Assembly (NCBI GenBank): GCA_003503535.1
Contig: DOCI01000013.1
Span: 22,053 to 33,515 of the forward strand
Direction: 5' to 3'
Length of the DNA stretch: 11,463 nt
Source: Planctomycetaceae bacterium
GTDB lineage: Bacteria > Planctomycetota > Planctomycetia > Planctomycetales > Planctomycetaceae
Shown piece by piece: positions 1-7,191 of the stretch; position 1 is the stretch's first letter; each line of letters starts with the position of its first letter. The position numbers and the translations under genes were made by a program. The notes beneath the pieces are model-generated. The model worked only from the letters and a program-made list of their open reading frames with translations, searched no databases and had not been told where the DNA came from.

Positions 1-3
1 TAG

Positions 4-63
4 GTCAGGCACTGCCTGACGAAGTTTGACGTCTCTCTTTATAAATGTCAGGCGGCGCCTGAC
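4..63. repeat. Pair of identical-arm palindromes upstream of the kinase gene
   Basis: Two perfect inverted repeats share the same 7-base arms, GTCAGGC and GCCTGAC, around a 3-base centre (ACT at 11-13, GGC at 54-56). They occupy 4-20 and 47-63, so their centres are 43 bases apart, close to four helical turns. Each is followed by a related GAAG-containing tail. A TATAAA that could act as a -10 element lies between them at 40-45, about 38 bases before the kinase start codon. They could be a two-site operator, a REP-like dispersed hairpin pair, or hairpins ending an upstream transcript; the sequence alone does not decide. No further copy of the full palindrome was seen in the window. Confidence 0.75.
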
Positions 64-83
64 CGAAGAAGTCCCTGTCCTTT

Positions 84-1883
84 ATGAATCAGAATTCTGA
101 TACTCCTGAATCGACGCTCATTACTCTGGCTGTCAAGCAAGGGTATTTGAGTGAAGGTGATGCTGAACGGCTTTTTAATGAGGCTAGAGAACAGGCGATT
201 TCAACACTCGATCTGGCTTATCAGCAAGGTGTTCTCAACCCTAAGAACGTTGAGCAGTTAGTCCCGTTGCAGAATCCACTGGGAACGGTGCCCGATTATC
301 AGATTCTTGATTTGCTGGGCGTTGGGGGTATGGGAGCCGTTTACAGTGCCCGTCAATTGAAACTCGATCGAGTCATCGCGCTGAAGTTGATGAAGCAGGG
401 CGATGCCAACTCGGCTTCCCGCTCTCATCAGGAAGCCAGGCTCGTTGCCCGGTTAAGGCATCCAAACATCATCACCGCTTACGATTACGGCGTAAGTCAA
501 GGTCGTATTTTCCTGGCGATGGAAATGATCGATGGCCAAAGCCTGCTCGAATTTGTCAATGAAAAAGGACCGCTCGACGAACGGCTGGCATTGAAGCTCC
601 TGCGGCAAGTCGCAGCTGCGTTATCTTACGCGACCGAGCAGGGAATTACGCATCGTGATATTAAGCCGGGTAACCTGTTACTGACGCGAGACGATACCGG
701 ATTGCAGCAGGATTCAAACATCCCGATTGTTAAAGTCGCCGACTTTGGTCTGGCACGGTTTATGGGAGACATCAACGAAACACGTCTCACGCTCGATGGC
801 TCGACGTTAGGCACTCCCGCTTACGCTGCTCCCGAGCAGATGCAGGATTCGAATGTCGATGAACGAGCAGACATTTATTCATTGGGGGCGACACTCTATT
901 TTATGCTGCACGGGGAAAGCCCATGTTCTGGACAATCCGTGATGAAGGTCATCTCTAACAAACTCAATGGAGATATCGGCTGGTCGCGAAAATTGCCCGA
1001 CTCCTGCTCTGAGGCCTGCCAGGATCTCGTCAATGTGATGACAACGCCCGAGCCCGAAAATCGACTCAGCGATTATGTTGACATCATTCGACGAATAGAT
1101 GACATACTGCAGGACAATCTCTCTACAGAGGATCGTAACAAACGGTCCGCTCAAAAAGGAAAATCCTGGCGTCCATCCAATAAGTATATGACACTTCTGA
1201 AATGGAGTGTTTTCGCACTCGCGTTGACCTGCGGGATATTGATTGCCTTTCAATGGACTCCTGAGACGAAGTCACCGGAATTCGTCCGAGCCGATTTAAA
1301 AGCCTCCAATATGCAGGCTCCTCCATTATTTAACGGGATCAGTGTCCCATTACGCGGTGCAAAATCGGGTACATGGCGGACAACCACCGAAACACTCGAA
1401 AAAGGATTAACGGGAGCAACTGTTCTTTCCGGGATGAATGGGACTCATGAATTTAAGATCCCGGGTAAAGGTTTTGAATTGTATCAACTCCAGTTGAGCA
1501 TCAACCCTCTGGAGAATGCCCAGGTTGATTTGCTGATCGGGAGTGAAGAACAGAAACAGCGAACGACTATCCGACTGCGTGAGCAGCAGGTTCAACTGGG
1601 AGTCACTTCATCTGGCTCGCAGGAATTCTTGCCTCTGGAAAACTTCTCCACTCTGCCATTTTCAGAGACCGGGGAACAGCCGCAATATCAACGATTGACG
1701 ATCGTGCATCAGGCTGATGGCTGGGTTATCTCCGTGAATGGTGAGGAACTCGGAGCCGTTTACAATCAGTCGGATGAGCATCCTCAGCAGTTTGATTTGC
1801 AGGTGACGGAGGGAATGGCTCACTTCTCCGATTTCCGTGTCGTCCAGTTAATCCCCGCTCTCAATGCAAAGACTGGTCAATAA
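84..1883 (+). CDS. Membrane Ser/Thr protein kinase (Hanks/PknB type) with C-terminal jelly-roll-like outer domain
   Basis: This 599-residue protein should transfer phosphate from ATP to Ser/Thr residues of cytoplasmic targets. Residues 1-65 form a small helical region in which the pattern LAxxQGxL occurs twice (about 14-31 and 44-61). The kinase domain covers about 72-340, with all key motifs intact: glycine loop GVGGMGAVY (79-87), ATP-anchoring Lys101, catalytic loop HRDIKPGN (190-197), DFG (220-222) and an APE motif (249-251). One membrane helix lies at about 371-389. Residues 390-599 would sit outside the membrane; they are beta-rich, contain FNG near the start and end in FSDFRVVQL, which recalls the concanavalin-like/DUF1080 fold (inference). 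The ATG at 84 has no clear Shine-Dalgarno sequence. The gene stands alone, so its substrates and signal are unknown. Confidence 0.95.
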   Translation: MNQNSDTPESTLITLAVKQGYLSEGDAERLFNEAREQAISTLDLAYQQGVLNPKNVEQLVPLQNPLGTVPDYQILDLLGVGGMGAVYSARQLKLDRVIALKLMKQGDANSASRSHQEARLVARLRHPNIITAYDYGVSQGRIFLAMEMIDGQSLLEFVNEKGPLDERLALKLLRQVAAALSYATEQGITHRDIKPGNLLLTRDDTGLQQDSNIPIVKVADFGLARFMGDINETRLTLDGSTLGTPAYAAPEQMQDSNVDERADIYSLGATLYFMLHGESPCSGQSVMKVISNKLNGDIGWSRKLPDSCSEACQDLVNVMTTPEPENRLSDYVDIIRRIDDILQDNLSTEDRNKRSAQKGKSWRPSNKYMTLLKWSVFALALTCGILIAFQWTPETKSPEFVRADLKASNMQAPPLFNGISVPLRGAKSGTWRTTTETLEKGLTGATVLSGMNGTHEFKIPGKGFELYQLQLSINPLENAQVDLLIGSEEQKQRTTIRLREQQVQLGVTSSGSQEFLPLENFSTLPFSETGEQPQYQRLTIVHQADGWVISVNGEELGAVYNQSDEHPQQFDLQVTEGMAHFSDFRVVQLIPALNAKTGQ

Positions 1884-1916
1884 ACCTGACTTATTGATCA
1901 GTAGTTCATATTCGAT

Positions 1917-1946
1917 TTGACTTTTGTATCACACTTATACGATACT
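1917..1946 (+). promoter_or_regulatory. Possible sigma70-type promoter for the DUF1501 gene
   Basis: TTGACT at 1917-1922 is followed after 18 bases by GATACT at 1941-1946, an AT-rich match to a -35/-10 pair in the short gap between the kinase stop and the DUF1501 start. It suggests separate transcription of the downstream gene. The -10 match is only moderate (4 of 6), and planctomycete promoters are poorly defined, so this is tentative. Confidence 0.3.
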
Positions 1947-2007
1947 TACATTCACATAAGCTGATCGATTTCAGTGATCTCCTGCTCTCCTTCCTGTGAT
2001 TCTTCCT

Positions 2008-2012
2008 GAGGA
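2008..2012 (+). promoter_or_regulatory. Ribosome binding site that decides the DUF1501 start
   Basis: GAGGA lies 7 bases before the ATG at 2020. It is the clearest Shine-Dalgarno sequence in the window and favours that ATG over the in-frame GTG at 1996, which would place this motif inside the coding region. Confidence 0.6.
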
Positions 2013-2019
2013 TACCGAG

Positions 2020-3336
2020 ATGCCCGTAAAGACTGCCTGCTCGTCCTACTTTCAACTTCCCGATCTCTCCCGACGTGGATTTCTACAGGCTGGGGCATTG
2101 GGTGGACTTGGAATTTCACTGCCGGGGATCTTACGGTCAGAAGCGTTGGCGATGGGTTCAAGTATTGCCCCCAAAGCGAAATCGGTCATTTTACTCTGGC
2201 TGCAGGGGGGCGTTTCACATCATGATACATTTGATCCCAAGCCATATGCTCCCACCAACATACGGGGCGAACTGAATACGATTCAGACAACATTGCCGGG
2301 GGTTAACTTCACAGAGCATTTACCAAAACTCGCGCGGATGACTGATCAGCTAGCCATCATTCGGAGTGTGACACATACCGAATCTGCTCATCAGCGAGGT
2401 TCAATGTACATGGTTGAGGGCCGCCGTCCTCCCAAGGCGACGGGCGTAAATGCCTCTGGATATCCCGAATTAGGATCAATTGTCGCTCACGAACTTGGAA
2501 TGCGTTCGGGCTTGCCCGGGTTTGTCAGCATTCCCGGTAACGACTTCACATCCCGATTCACCGGTTCCGGCTATCTGCCTCCTTCCGTGGAAGCCTTTCG
2601 CGGCACCGAAAGCAATTCGCTGAAACCGGATCAGCGCGTGACGATGGACCGCTTCGCCGAACGTGTCGAATTGCAACGCTCTCTGTGTCAGCAATCCGCA
2701 ACAACAGCTGCTCCCTGGGATACTTTCAATGAGCAGGCGATTGAGATTATTTCGACCGGCAAAGGAGCAGCGGCTTTTGACTGGCAGCAGGAATCAACAG
2801 CAACCCAGGAACGCTACGGCATCACTTCTGGACGCAAAGGGCAAATGGGACAATTAACCTTAACCGCCCGTCGACTGATTGAAGCGGGAGTTCGTTATGT
2901 CACCGTCGGCCGTAACAGTTGGGATCATCACAGCAATATTTTCCCGCTACTCAAAGACCGCGTACCACGCGTCGACGATGCGATGTCCGGACTTGTTCAG
3001 GATTTGCAGGAACGAAATCTGCTGGATGAAACACTCGTCATCTGTATGACGGAATATGGGCGAACTCCGAAAATCAATTCGCAGGCAGGTCGCGATCATT
3101 GGCCGAACGCCTTCAGCATTCTGTTTGCCGGAGCCGGGATCAAAACCGGGCAGGTCATTGGGGCCAGCGACAAAGATGGGGCAGCCGTCCAGGACCGCCC
3201 CGTTTCTCCGGAAGAAATCGCCGCAACAATTCTGCATTTGGCCGGCATCAATCCTCATCACGAATACATGACTCAGGATGGCCGTCCGATCATGTATGTC
3301 GATTATGCACAACCGATCGCCGAATTGCTGTCGTAG
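2020..3336 (+). CDS. DUF1501 family protein with Tat signal (sulfatase/alkaline-phosphatase-like fold)
   Basis: This 438-residue protein belongs to the DUF1501 family, abundant in Planctomycetes and related to the alkaline phosphatase/sulfatase superfamily; its substrate is not established. A twin-arginine signal is visible at residues 17-24 (LSRRGFLQ), followed by a hydrophobic Gly/Leu stretch (24-37), so the folded protein is probably exported. Family motifs are GGVSHHDTFDPKP (63-75), WDHHSNIF (301-308), TEYGRTP (344-350) and GRDHWP (357-362), whose Asp/His/Glu residues may bind metal. I chose the ATG at 2020 over an in-frame GTG at 1996 because GAGGA at 2008-2012 sits 7 bases before it and the Tat motif then falls at the usual distance. 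DUF1549/DUF1553 cytochrome-type genes often neighbour such genes but are absent. It converges with the bamA-like gene. Confidence 0.93.
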   Translation: MPVKTACSSYFQLPDLSRRGFLQAGALGGLGISLPGILRSEALAMGSSIAPKAKSVILLWLQGGVSHHDTFDPKPYAPTNIRGELNTIQTTLPGVNFTEHLPKLARMTDQLAIIRSVTHTESAHQRGSMYMVEGRRPPKATGVNASGYPELGSIVAHELGMRSGLPGFVSIPGNDFTSRFTGSGYLPPSVEAFRGTESNSLKPDQRVTMDRFAERVELQRSLCQQSATTAAPWDTFNEQAIEIISTGKGAAAFDWQQESTATQERYGITSGRKGQMGQLTLTARRLIEAGVRYVTVGRNSWDHHSNIFPLLKDRVPRVDDAMSGLVQDLQERNLLDETLVICMTEYGRTPKINSQAGRDHWPNAFSILFAGAGIKTGQVIGASDKDGAAVQDRPVSPEEIAATILHLAGINPHHEYMTQDGRPIMYVDYAQPIAELLS

Positions 3337-3439
3337 TCTCGAATCAGCTCCATCCAGCAATCCAGGCTTCGACCTGACGAAGTGTTTCCACTGGGTTACA
3401 GAATGATTGCTGACTGATTATCTGTCATTCACATTCTTG
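3337..3439. other. Gap between convergent genes with weak hairpins
   Basis: This 103-base gap separates the ends of two convergent genes, where terminators are expected. Two short stems are visible: CTTCG/CGAAG (3367-3371 and 3378-3382, 6-base loop), and GAATGA/TCATTC (3401-3406 and 3425-3430, 18-base loop). Neither is followed by a good T tract on either strand, so neither is a convincing intrinsic terminator. Confidence 0.3.
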
Positions 3440-6400
3440 TTACCGGGTCAAACCGATATAGAACGAGAAGATCTGACGGATGTCTGTTTCCTGTTTCACG
3501 ACTGGGAATGCCCAGTCGAGTGCGATTGGCACAGGGCCCATTTGAGGTACTGTGATACGCAGGCCTGCACCGACCGAGACGCGGAATTCTTCGAGCGATA
3601 CGGCATTGTCAACGGTACCAAAGTCCGAGAACGCAACAACTCGCAATGCTTCGTTGGCCATCACAGGTAACATGTATTCCACGGTGCCGAGTGTCTGGAA
3701 GTAACCCCCGACGGCTGCTCCGTTGGTGCCGATGTTGTCTGGTTCGAGTGGAGTGACCGAGCGGAATTCAAATCCGCGGAACGTCTGGAATCCCCCGGCA
3801 AAGTACCGTTCAAAGGTTGGCGTTCCGTCTGTTGTGTAACCCACATTTCCGCGGAAGGAAAGGACATGTTTTCCGCCACCGTCGGGTCGCTGATAGGTTG
3901 TGAAATACTGACTTCCCATCAAATCAATTTTGGTGAAATCAAAATCGGCAAAGGCCTGTTCGACACTCGTCGAAACATTGAATCCTTCTGTTGCCAGATA
4001 GGTGGAATCTCGGGTGTCGTAGGCAATTGTCCCACGGCCAGTGGCCAGGAAATTGGATCCAACAACTTCATCGATTGAAGGAGCCAGTCCAACGGGAAGC
4101 CGAGGATTATTGATGTCGACTTTTTCGAGTCGCAAAGCCGTATTGAATGAGAGTTCTTTCGTCAGCAGTTTACCAACATTCACCCGGCCACCCAAACGGG
4201 TTTCGTTGTAGTCGCGGAAGAAGCGCTCGTAGAAGAAGCCACTCACGCCGAGACTGTAATCGGTATCGAGAAAGTAGGGATCGGTCCAGCTGGCCAGATA
4301 TCGACTGACCTGACTTCCCGGAGTTGCCTCAAGACGAAACTGTTGTCCGCCACCACGAAACGCATAACCATCTACCACATCCCGGAAGCTTGTTGGAAAG
4401 CGGCCGATATCGAAGTTCTGTTCTTCAAGCACGATGTTACCGACGACACCAGAATCGGAGTTCACACCGGCTCCGACCATGAAACGTCCTGTTCGAGCTT
4501 CTGAAAGATACACATCCAGATCGACATAGCCTGGTGGCAACTGAGGATTTTGAAACTGAGGCCCCAGTAAATCCCCTTGCGGTGTCTGGCTGTAAATCAT
4601 ATTGGGTGGGGCATTGTAGTTGTCGTAATTCTGAGCACGAACAACCGCTTGCTCTCCATTGGCATCCATGATTGGAACTGATGACGTCAAAAACGGTTCG
4701 GTCTCTTCAAAAAAGACGGCATCATTTTCAGGATCGAGCGGTTGATACAACAGAAGTTCTGTCGTATCTGGTCGCTGCGTACGTTCTTCCCGATAGTAGC
4801 GGGTTTCCGGAATTGCCTCGACAGGTTTCAAGGTATGACCACCTCCGGGAATCGGACTCGTGACATGAGCTCTTCCTGGGAGACTTGCTTCTGATCGAAA
4901 AGTCGTCGGGACAAATTCTGTGACAGGTGCAGACTTGGGAAGCAAATCGGCTGGAAAGGCTTTGCCGAAGTATTCATCAGAACCGCGATAGATATTGGTA
5001 TCCCGAGGAGCATCCTGTGCTAGATAGGTCGGATTGGCGACAGGACGGATGTTGATTTCAGGAGCATCAGGACCACCCGCTTCCCAGGTTGCAGCTCCGG
5101 CAAAGCGGGCACGCGACTTGCGAATCTTTTCCGGATCGGCCAGATCTCCCGGTGCGACGAGCAGTTGGTTGAGAGCCACCGTCTCTTTCGTGTGGGACTG
5201 CTGACCGCGAATATGTACATTCACCATACCAATTTTGTAAACGCGGTCTTCATCAATCGTCAGCTTCAAATCGACAACCCCCGGTTCTTTTGTGAAGACG
5301 GTTTCCGTATTCACTTTGGCAAATAACCGGCCCAGCTGTCCGTACTTATCCTGCACGCTTGCGACATCTGTTGCCAGGTCTCGGGCACTGAAGTATTCGC
5401 CTTCAATGACTTCAAATTCTTCCAGCAATTCCTCATTGCTGTAGATTTGATTTCCTTCGAGCAGAAAGTTCCGAATTTTATAACGGGGGCCTTCTTCAAT
5501 ACGATAGGTCACAGTAACGAGTGACTGATCGGCAGAGAACTCAATATTGTCGGCAACCTGGACATCAAAGTAGCCAATGTTGTGATAATACTTCTTGACA
5601 GCGACGACATCTTCCGGGATGGTTGTCGGATCGTACTGACCACCGAAGTACCAGAGAAATCGCTTTTTTGTGTTCAATCGCAATTTGAGCAGTTCAGAAG
5701 AGACTTCCTCGTTCCCCTCAAATCGTACCGTCGCAACTTTGACCTTCGGTCCTTCTTTAATGGCAAAGACCACGGAACGATCATCGGGCGATTCTCCTGT
5801 TTGCAACGCAACTTCTGCAAACAGATATCCCTTTTGCTTGTAAAATTCCTGGATTCGGCGTGCCCCTTCCCGATTCGTCGCTACGGAAAAGGCATGCAAA
5901 GGTTTCAGACCGGTGATCCCTGCCAGTTCTTTTTCTTTAATATTTTCGTTTCCGACATATTCCACACTGCGAAGAATTGGACGCTCGGCAACTTTAAAAA
6001 CCAGAACCAGCCCGGCATCCGTTCGGCGATAAACCGGTGAGATGCTGAAGAACCATTTTGTGTTGTACAGAGATCGCACATCATCCCGAACCTGATCTTC
6101 CGTTACCGGGCGGCCTGGACGAGTTTTGATGTAACCAGACATGGCGGCAACCGGAATGGTGGTTGCACCCTCAATTTGGACATCGACAATATCCTCACCC
6201 CGCTTGGGCTGGACTGCAGAAGTTTGTGTGATGGGAGGAAGAGAATTGTAAGAAGTTGGGCGAACCATTTCCTGAGTCAGTTCGTCACTCCCTGCCGGTG
6301 ATGCTTCCAGGCGAGGCTGACGACTGGGAGCAGAGGCTGTTTGCGACGGCGAAGAAAATGCATTTGCAAAAGCCGGATCGACATTGTCGGGACTCTGCCC

Positions 6401-6517
6401 TCGAATAATCGGTTCTTCTTCGGAAAAGAGAACCGGCACTGACAGTGGACCAGCACAACCAGTGCTCATCACAACAGCGATCAGGAACAACGAAAACCAT
6501 GTTCGACTTCGACCCAT
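3440..6517 (-). CDS. bamA: BamA/Omp85-family outer membrane protein assembly factor with split POTRA5
   Basis: This protein should insert beta-barrel proteins into the outer membrane. From the ATG at 6517 it has 1025 residues, longer than the roughly 810 of E. coli BamA. The N-terminus is an Arg-containing, hydrophobic, signal-like segment ending in MSTGC, so it may be a lipoprotein with Cys21. A Ser/Pro/Gln-rich linker follows to about residue 108, then five POTRA-like units at about 109-179, 180-257, 258-344, 345-424 and 425-670. The fifth is interrupted by about 180 Pro/Tyr-rich residues before its last strand (PGYVDLDVYLSE). The barrel fills the remainder and holds the conserved FRGF motif (912-915). 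The last residues, FSFYIGLTR, resemble a BamA beta-signal but end in Arg. The frame is also open from an ATG at 6640, which would put 41 residues before the signal, so I prefer 6517, although neither start has a strong ribosome site. Confidence 0.93.
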   Translation of the reverse strand: MGRSRTWFSLFLIAVVMSTGCAGPLSVPVLFSEEEPIIRGQSPDNVDPAFANAFSSPSQTASAPSRQPRLEASPAGSDELTQEMVRPTSYNSLPPITQTSAVQPKRGEDIVDVQIEGATTIPVAAMSGYIKTRPGRPVTEDQVRDDVRSLYNTKWFFSISPVYRRTDAGLVLVFKVAERPILRSVEYVGNENIKEKELAGITGLKPLHAFSVATNREGARRIQEFYKQKGYLFAEVALQTGESPDDRSVVFAIKEGPKVKVATVRFEGNEEVSSELLKLRLNTKKRFLWYFGGQYDPTTIPEDVVAVKKYYHNIGYFDVQVADNIEFSADQSLVTVTYRIEEGPRYKIRNFLLEGNQIYSNEELLEEFEVIEGEYFSARDLATDVASVQDKYGQLGRLFAKVNTETVFTKEPGVVDLKLTIDEDRVYKIGMVNVHIRGQQSHTKETVALNQLLVAPGDLADPEKIRKSRARFAGAATWEAGGPDAPEINIRPVANPTYLAQDAPRDTNIYRGSDEYFGKAFPADLLPKSAPVTEFVPTTFRSEASLPGRAHVTSPIPGGGHTLKPVEAIPETRYYREERTQRPDTTELLLYQPLDPENDAVFFEETEPFLTSSVPIMDANGEQAVVRAQNYDNYNAPPNMIYSQTPQGDLLGPQFQNPQLPPGYVDLDVYLSEARTGRFMVGAGVNSDSGVVGNIVLEEQNFDIGRFPTSFRDVVDGYAFRGGGQQFRLEATPGSQVSRYLASWTDPYFLDTDYSLGVSGFFYERFFRDYNETRLGGRVNVGKLLTKELSFNTALRLEKVDINNPRLPVGLAPSIDEVVGSNFLATGRGTIAYDTRDSTYLATEGFNVSTSVEQAFADFDFTKIDLMGSQYFTTYQRPDGGGKHVLSFRGNVGYTTDGTPTFERYFAGGFQTFRGFEFRSVTPLEPDNIGTNGAAVGGYFQTLGTVEYMLPVMANEALRVVAFSDFGTVDNAVSLEEFRVSVGAGLRITVPQMGPVPIALDWAFPVVKQETDIRQIFSFYIGLTR

Positions 6518-6900
6518 AAATATCGTCGCCCCGCTACTTAGGAAAACCTGGTCAATCCGGTTGGGAGGATGTACGCCGAGCACGAGCCGCTTTTGGGACT
6601 TGCGACTGTGTTCTGTTGGAGACCAGCTAGTTTGGATCATGAGTCGACCTGACGCTGATTCGCGTATTGGACACCGGATTGGTGGAGATTGATTGGAATT
6701 GAGGAAAGACCATGCCGATCATCCCGGCTCAGTGGCTTCTTCAAACCGCCTGTTCCGAAATTTACGCATTCAATTTGCCCGGAAGGCATCGATTGAAACG
6801 ATCAAAATCATGGAATTTCCGCAAAGGTATCTGTTAGTGAGACGCGTAGAAGTAACTGAAATCGCCTTTTTGGAGCAAGACGAGTTTGTTTTGAGGGGTT

Positions 6901-6926
6901 TTAAGTCCAGTTTTGGGGCGACTTAA
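6901..6926. repeat. Perfect inverted repeat TTAAGTC/GACTTAA
   Basis: Arms at 6901-6907 and 6920-6926 match perfectly over 7 bases around a 12-base GT-rich centre. The site is about 380 bases upstream of the chosen bamA-like start. The arm spacing (19 bases centre to centre) would suit a dimeric regulator binding two turns apart, but that is inference. Confidence 0.5.
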
Positions 6927-6927
6927 C

Positions 6928-6961
6928 GCAAAGTTTGCACCCGGAGAAATTTTTCGAAAAA
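6928..6961. repeat. Two short adjacent palindromes
   Basis: GCAAAGTTTGC at 6928-6938 is a palindrome with a single central base, and TTTTTCGAAAAA at 6950-6961 is a perfect 12-base palindrome. They follow the TTAAGTC repeat directly. They could be protein-binding sites or simply AT-rich chance palindromes; no function can be assigned. Confidence 0.4.
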
Positions 6962-7016
6962 ACTTCGGCGACGCATGCAACCTATTTTACCCAGAATGTC
7001 GATGAATGGTGAGATC

Positions 7017-7037
7017 CAGGAAAAGAGCATTTTCCTG
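7017..7037. repeat. 8-base perfect hairpin CAGGAAAA/TTTTCCTG
   Basis: Arms at 7017-7024 and 7030-7037 pair perfectly around the 5-base loop GAGCA. This is the strongest stem in the gap. It lies about 155 bases past the end of the HAD gene, read leftward. No T tract follows on either strand, so a classic intrinsic terminator is unlikely; an operator, RNA processing hairpin or part of an unannotated leader or small RNA remain possible. Confidence 0.55.
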
Positions 7038-7191
7038 CGAGCAAAAATTACACATCAGTAAGAATAAATACGACTGCGTGAACTCGAGGATTCCAGGGAA
7101 ATGATTGGATTGAGATCTCGATGAAGCAAACCCAAAAATTTTATATTGAACAACCAATCACACCTGCAGTGATCAACAACGTTAAATCGCA

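Larger units (their letters stand above)
6518..7191. other. Long gap between bamA-like and HAD genes; no convincing gene, several inverted repeats
   Basis: These 674 bases lie between two leftward genes and should hold the bamA-like leader and promoter. Short open frames exist but none shows a recognisable protein or good start. Structure is concentrated at 6901-7037: TTAAGTC/GACTTAA, GCAAAGTTTGC, TTTTTCGAAAAA and CAGGAAAA/TTTTCCTG (listed separately). ATCAC (7157-7161) and GTGAT (7169-7173) could form a 5-base stem just past the HAD stop, read leftward into an AT-rich stretch, and might weakly terminate that gene. I could not identify a clear -35/-10 pair for the bamA-like gene. Confidence 0.5.

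Noticed and set aside
26..45. TTGACG and TATAAA before the kinase as a promoter pair
   Set aside because: The spacing is only 8 bases, far short of the 16-18 needed, so at most the TATAAA could be used with another -35.
6384..6926. Two rightward open frames end to end (6384-6692 and 6693-6926) opposite and beyond the bamA-like start
   Set aside because: The first is antisense to the bamA-like gene, the second starts with TTG without a ribosome site, and neither translation shows a recognisable or compositionally convincing protein.
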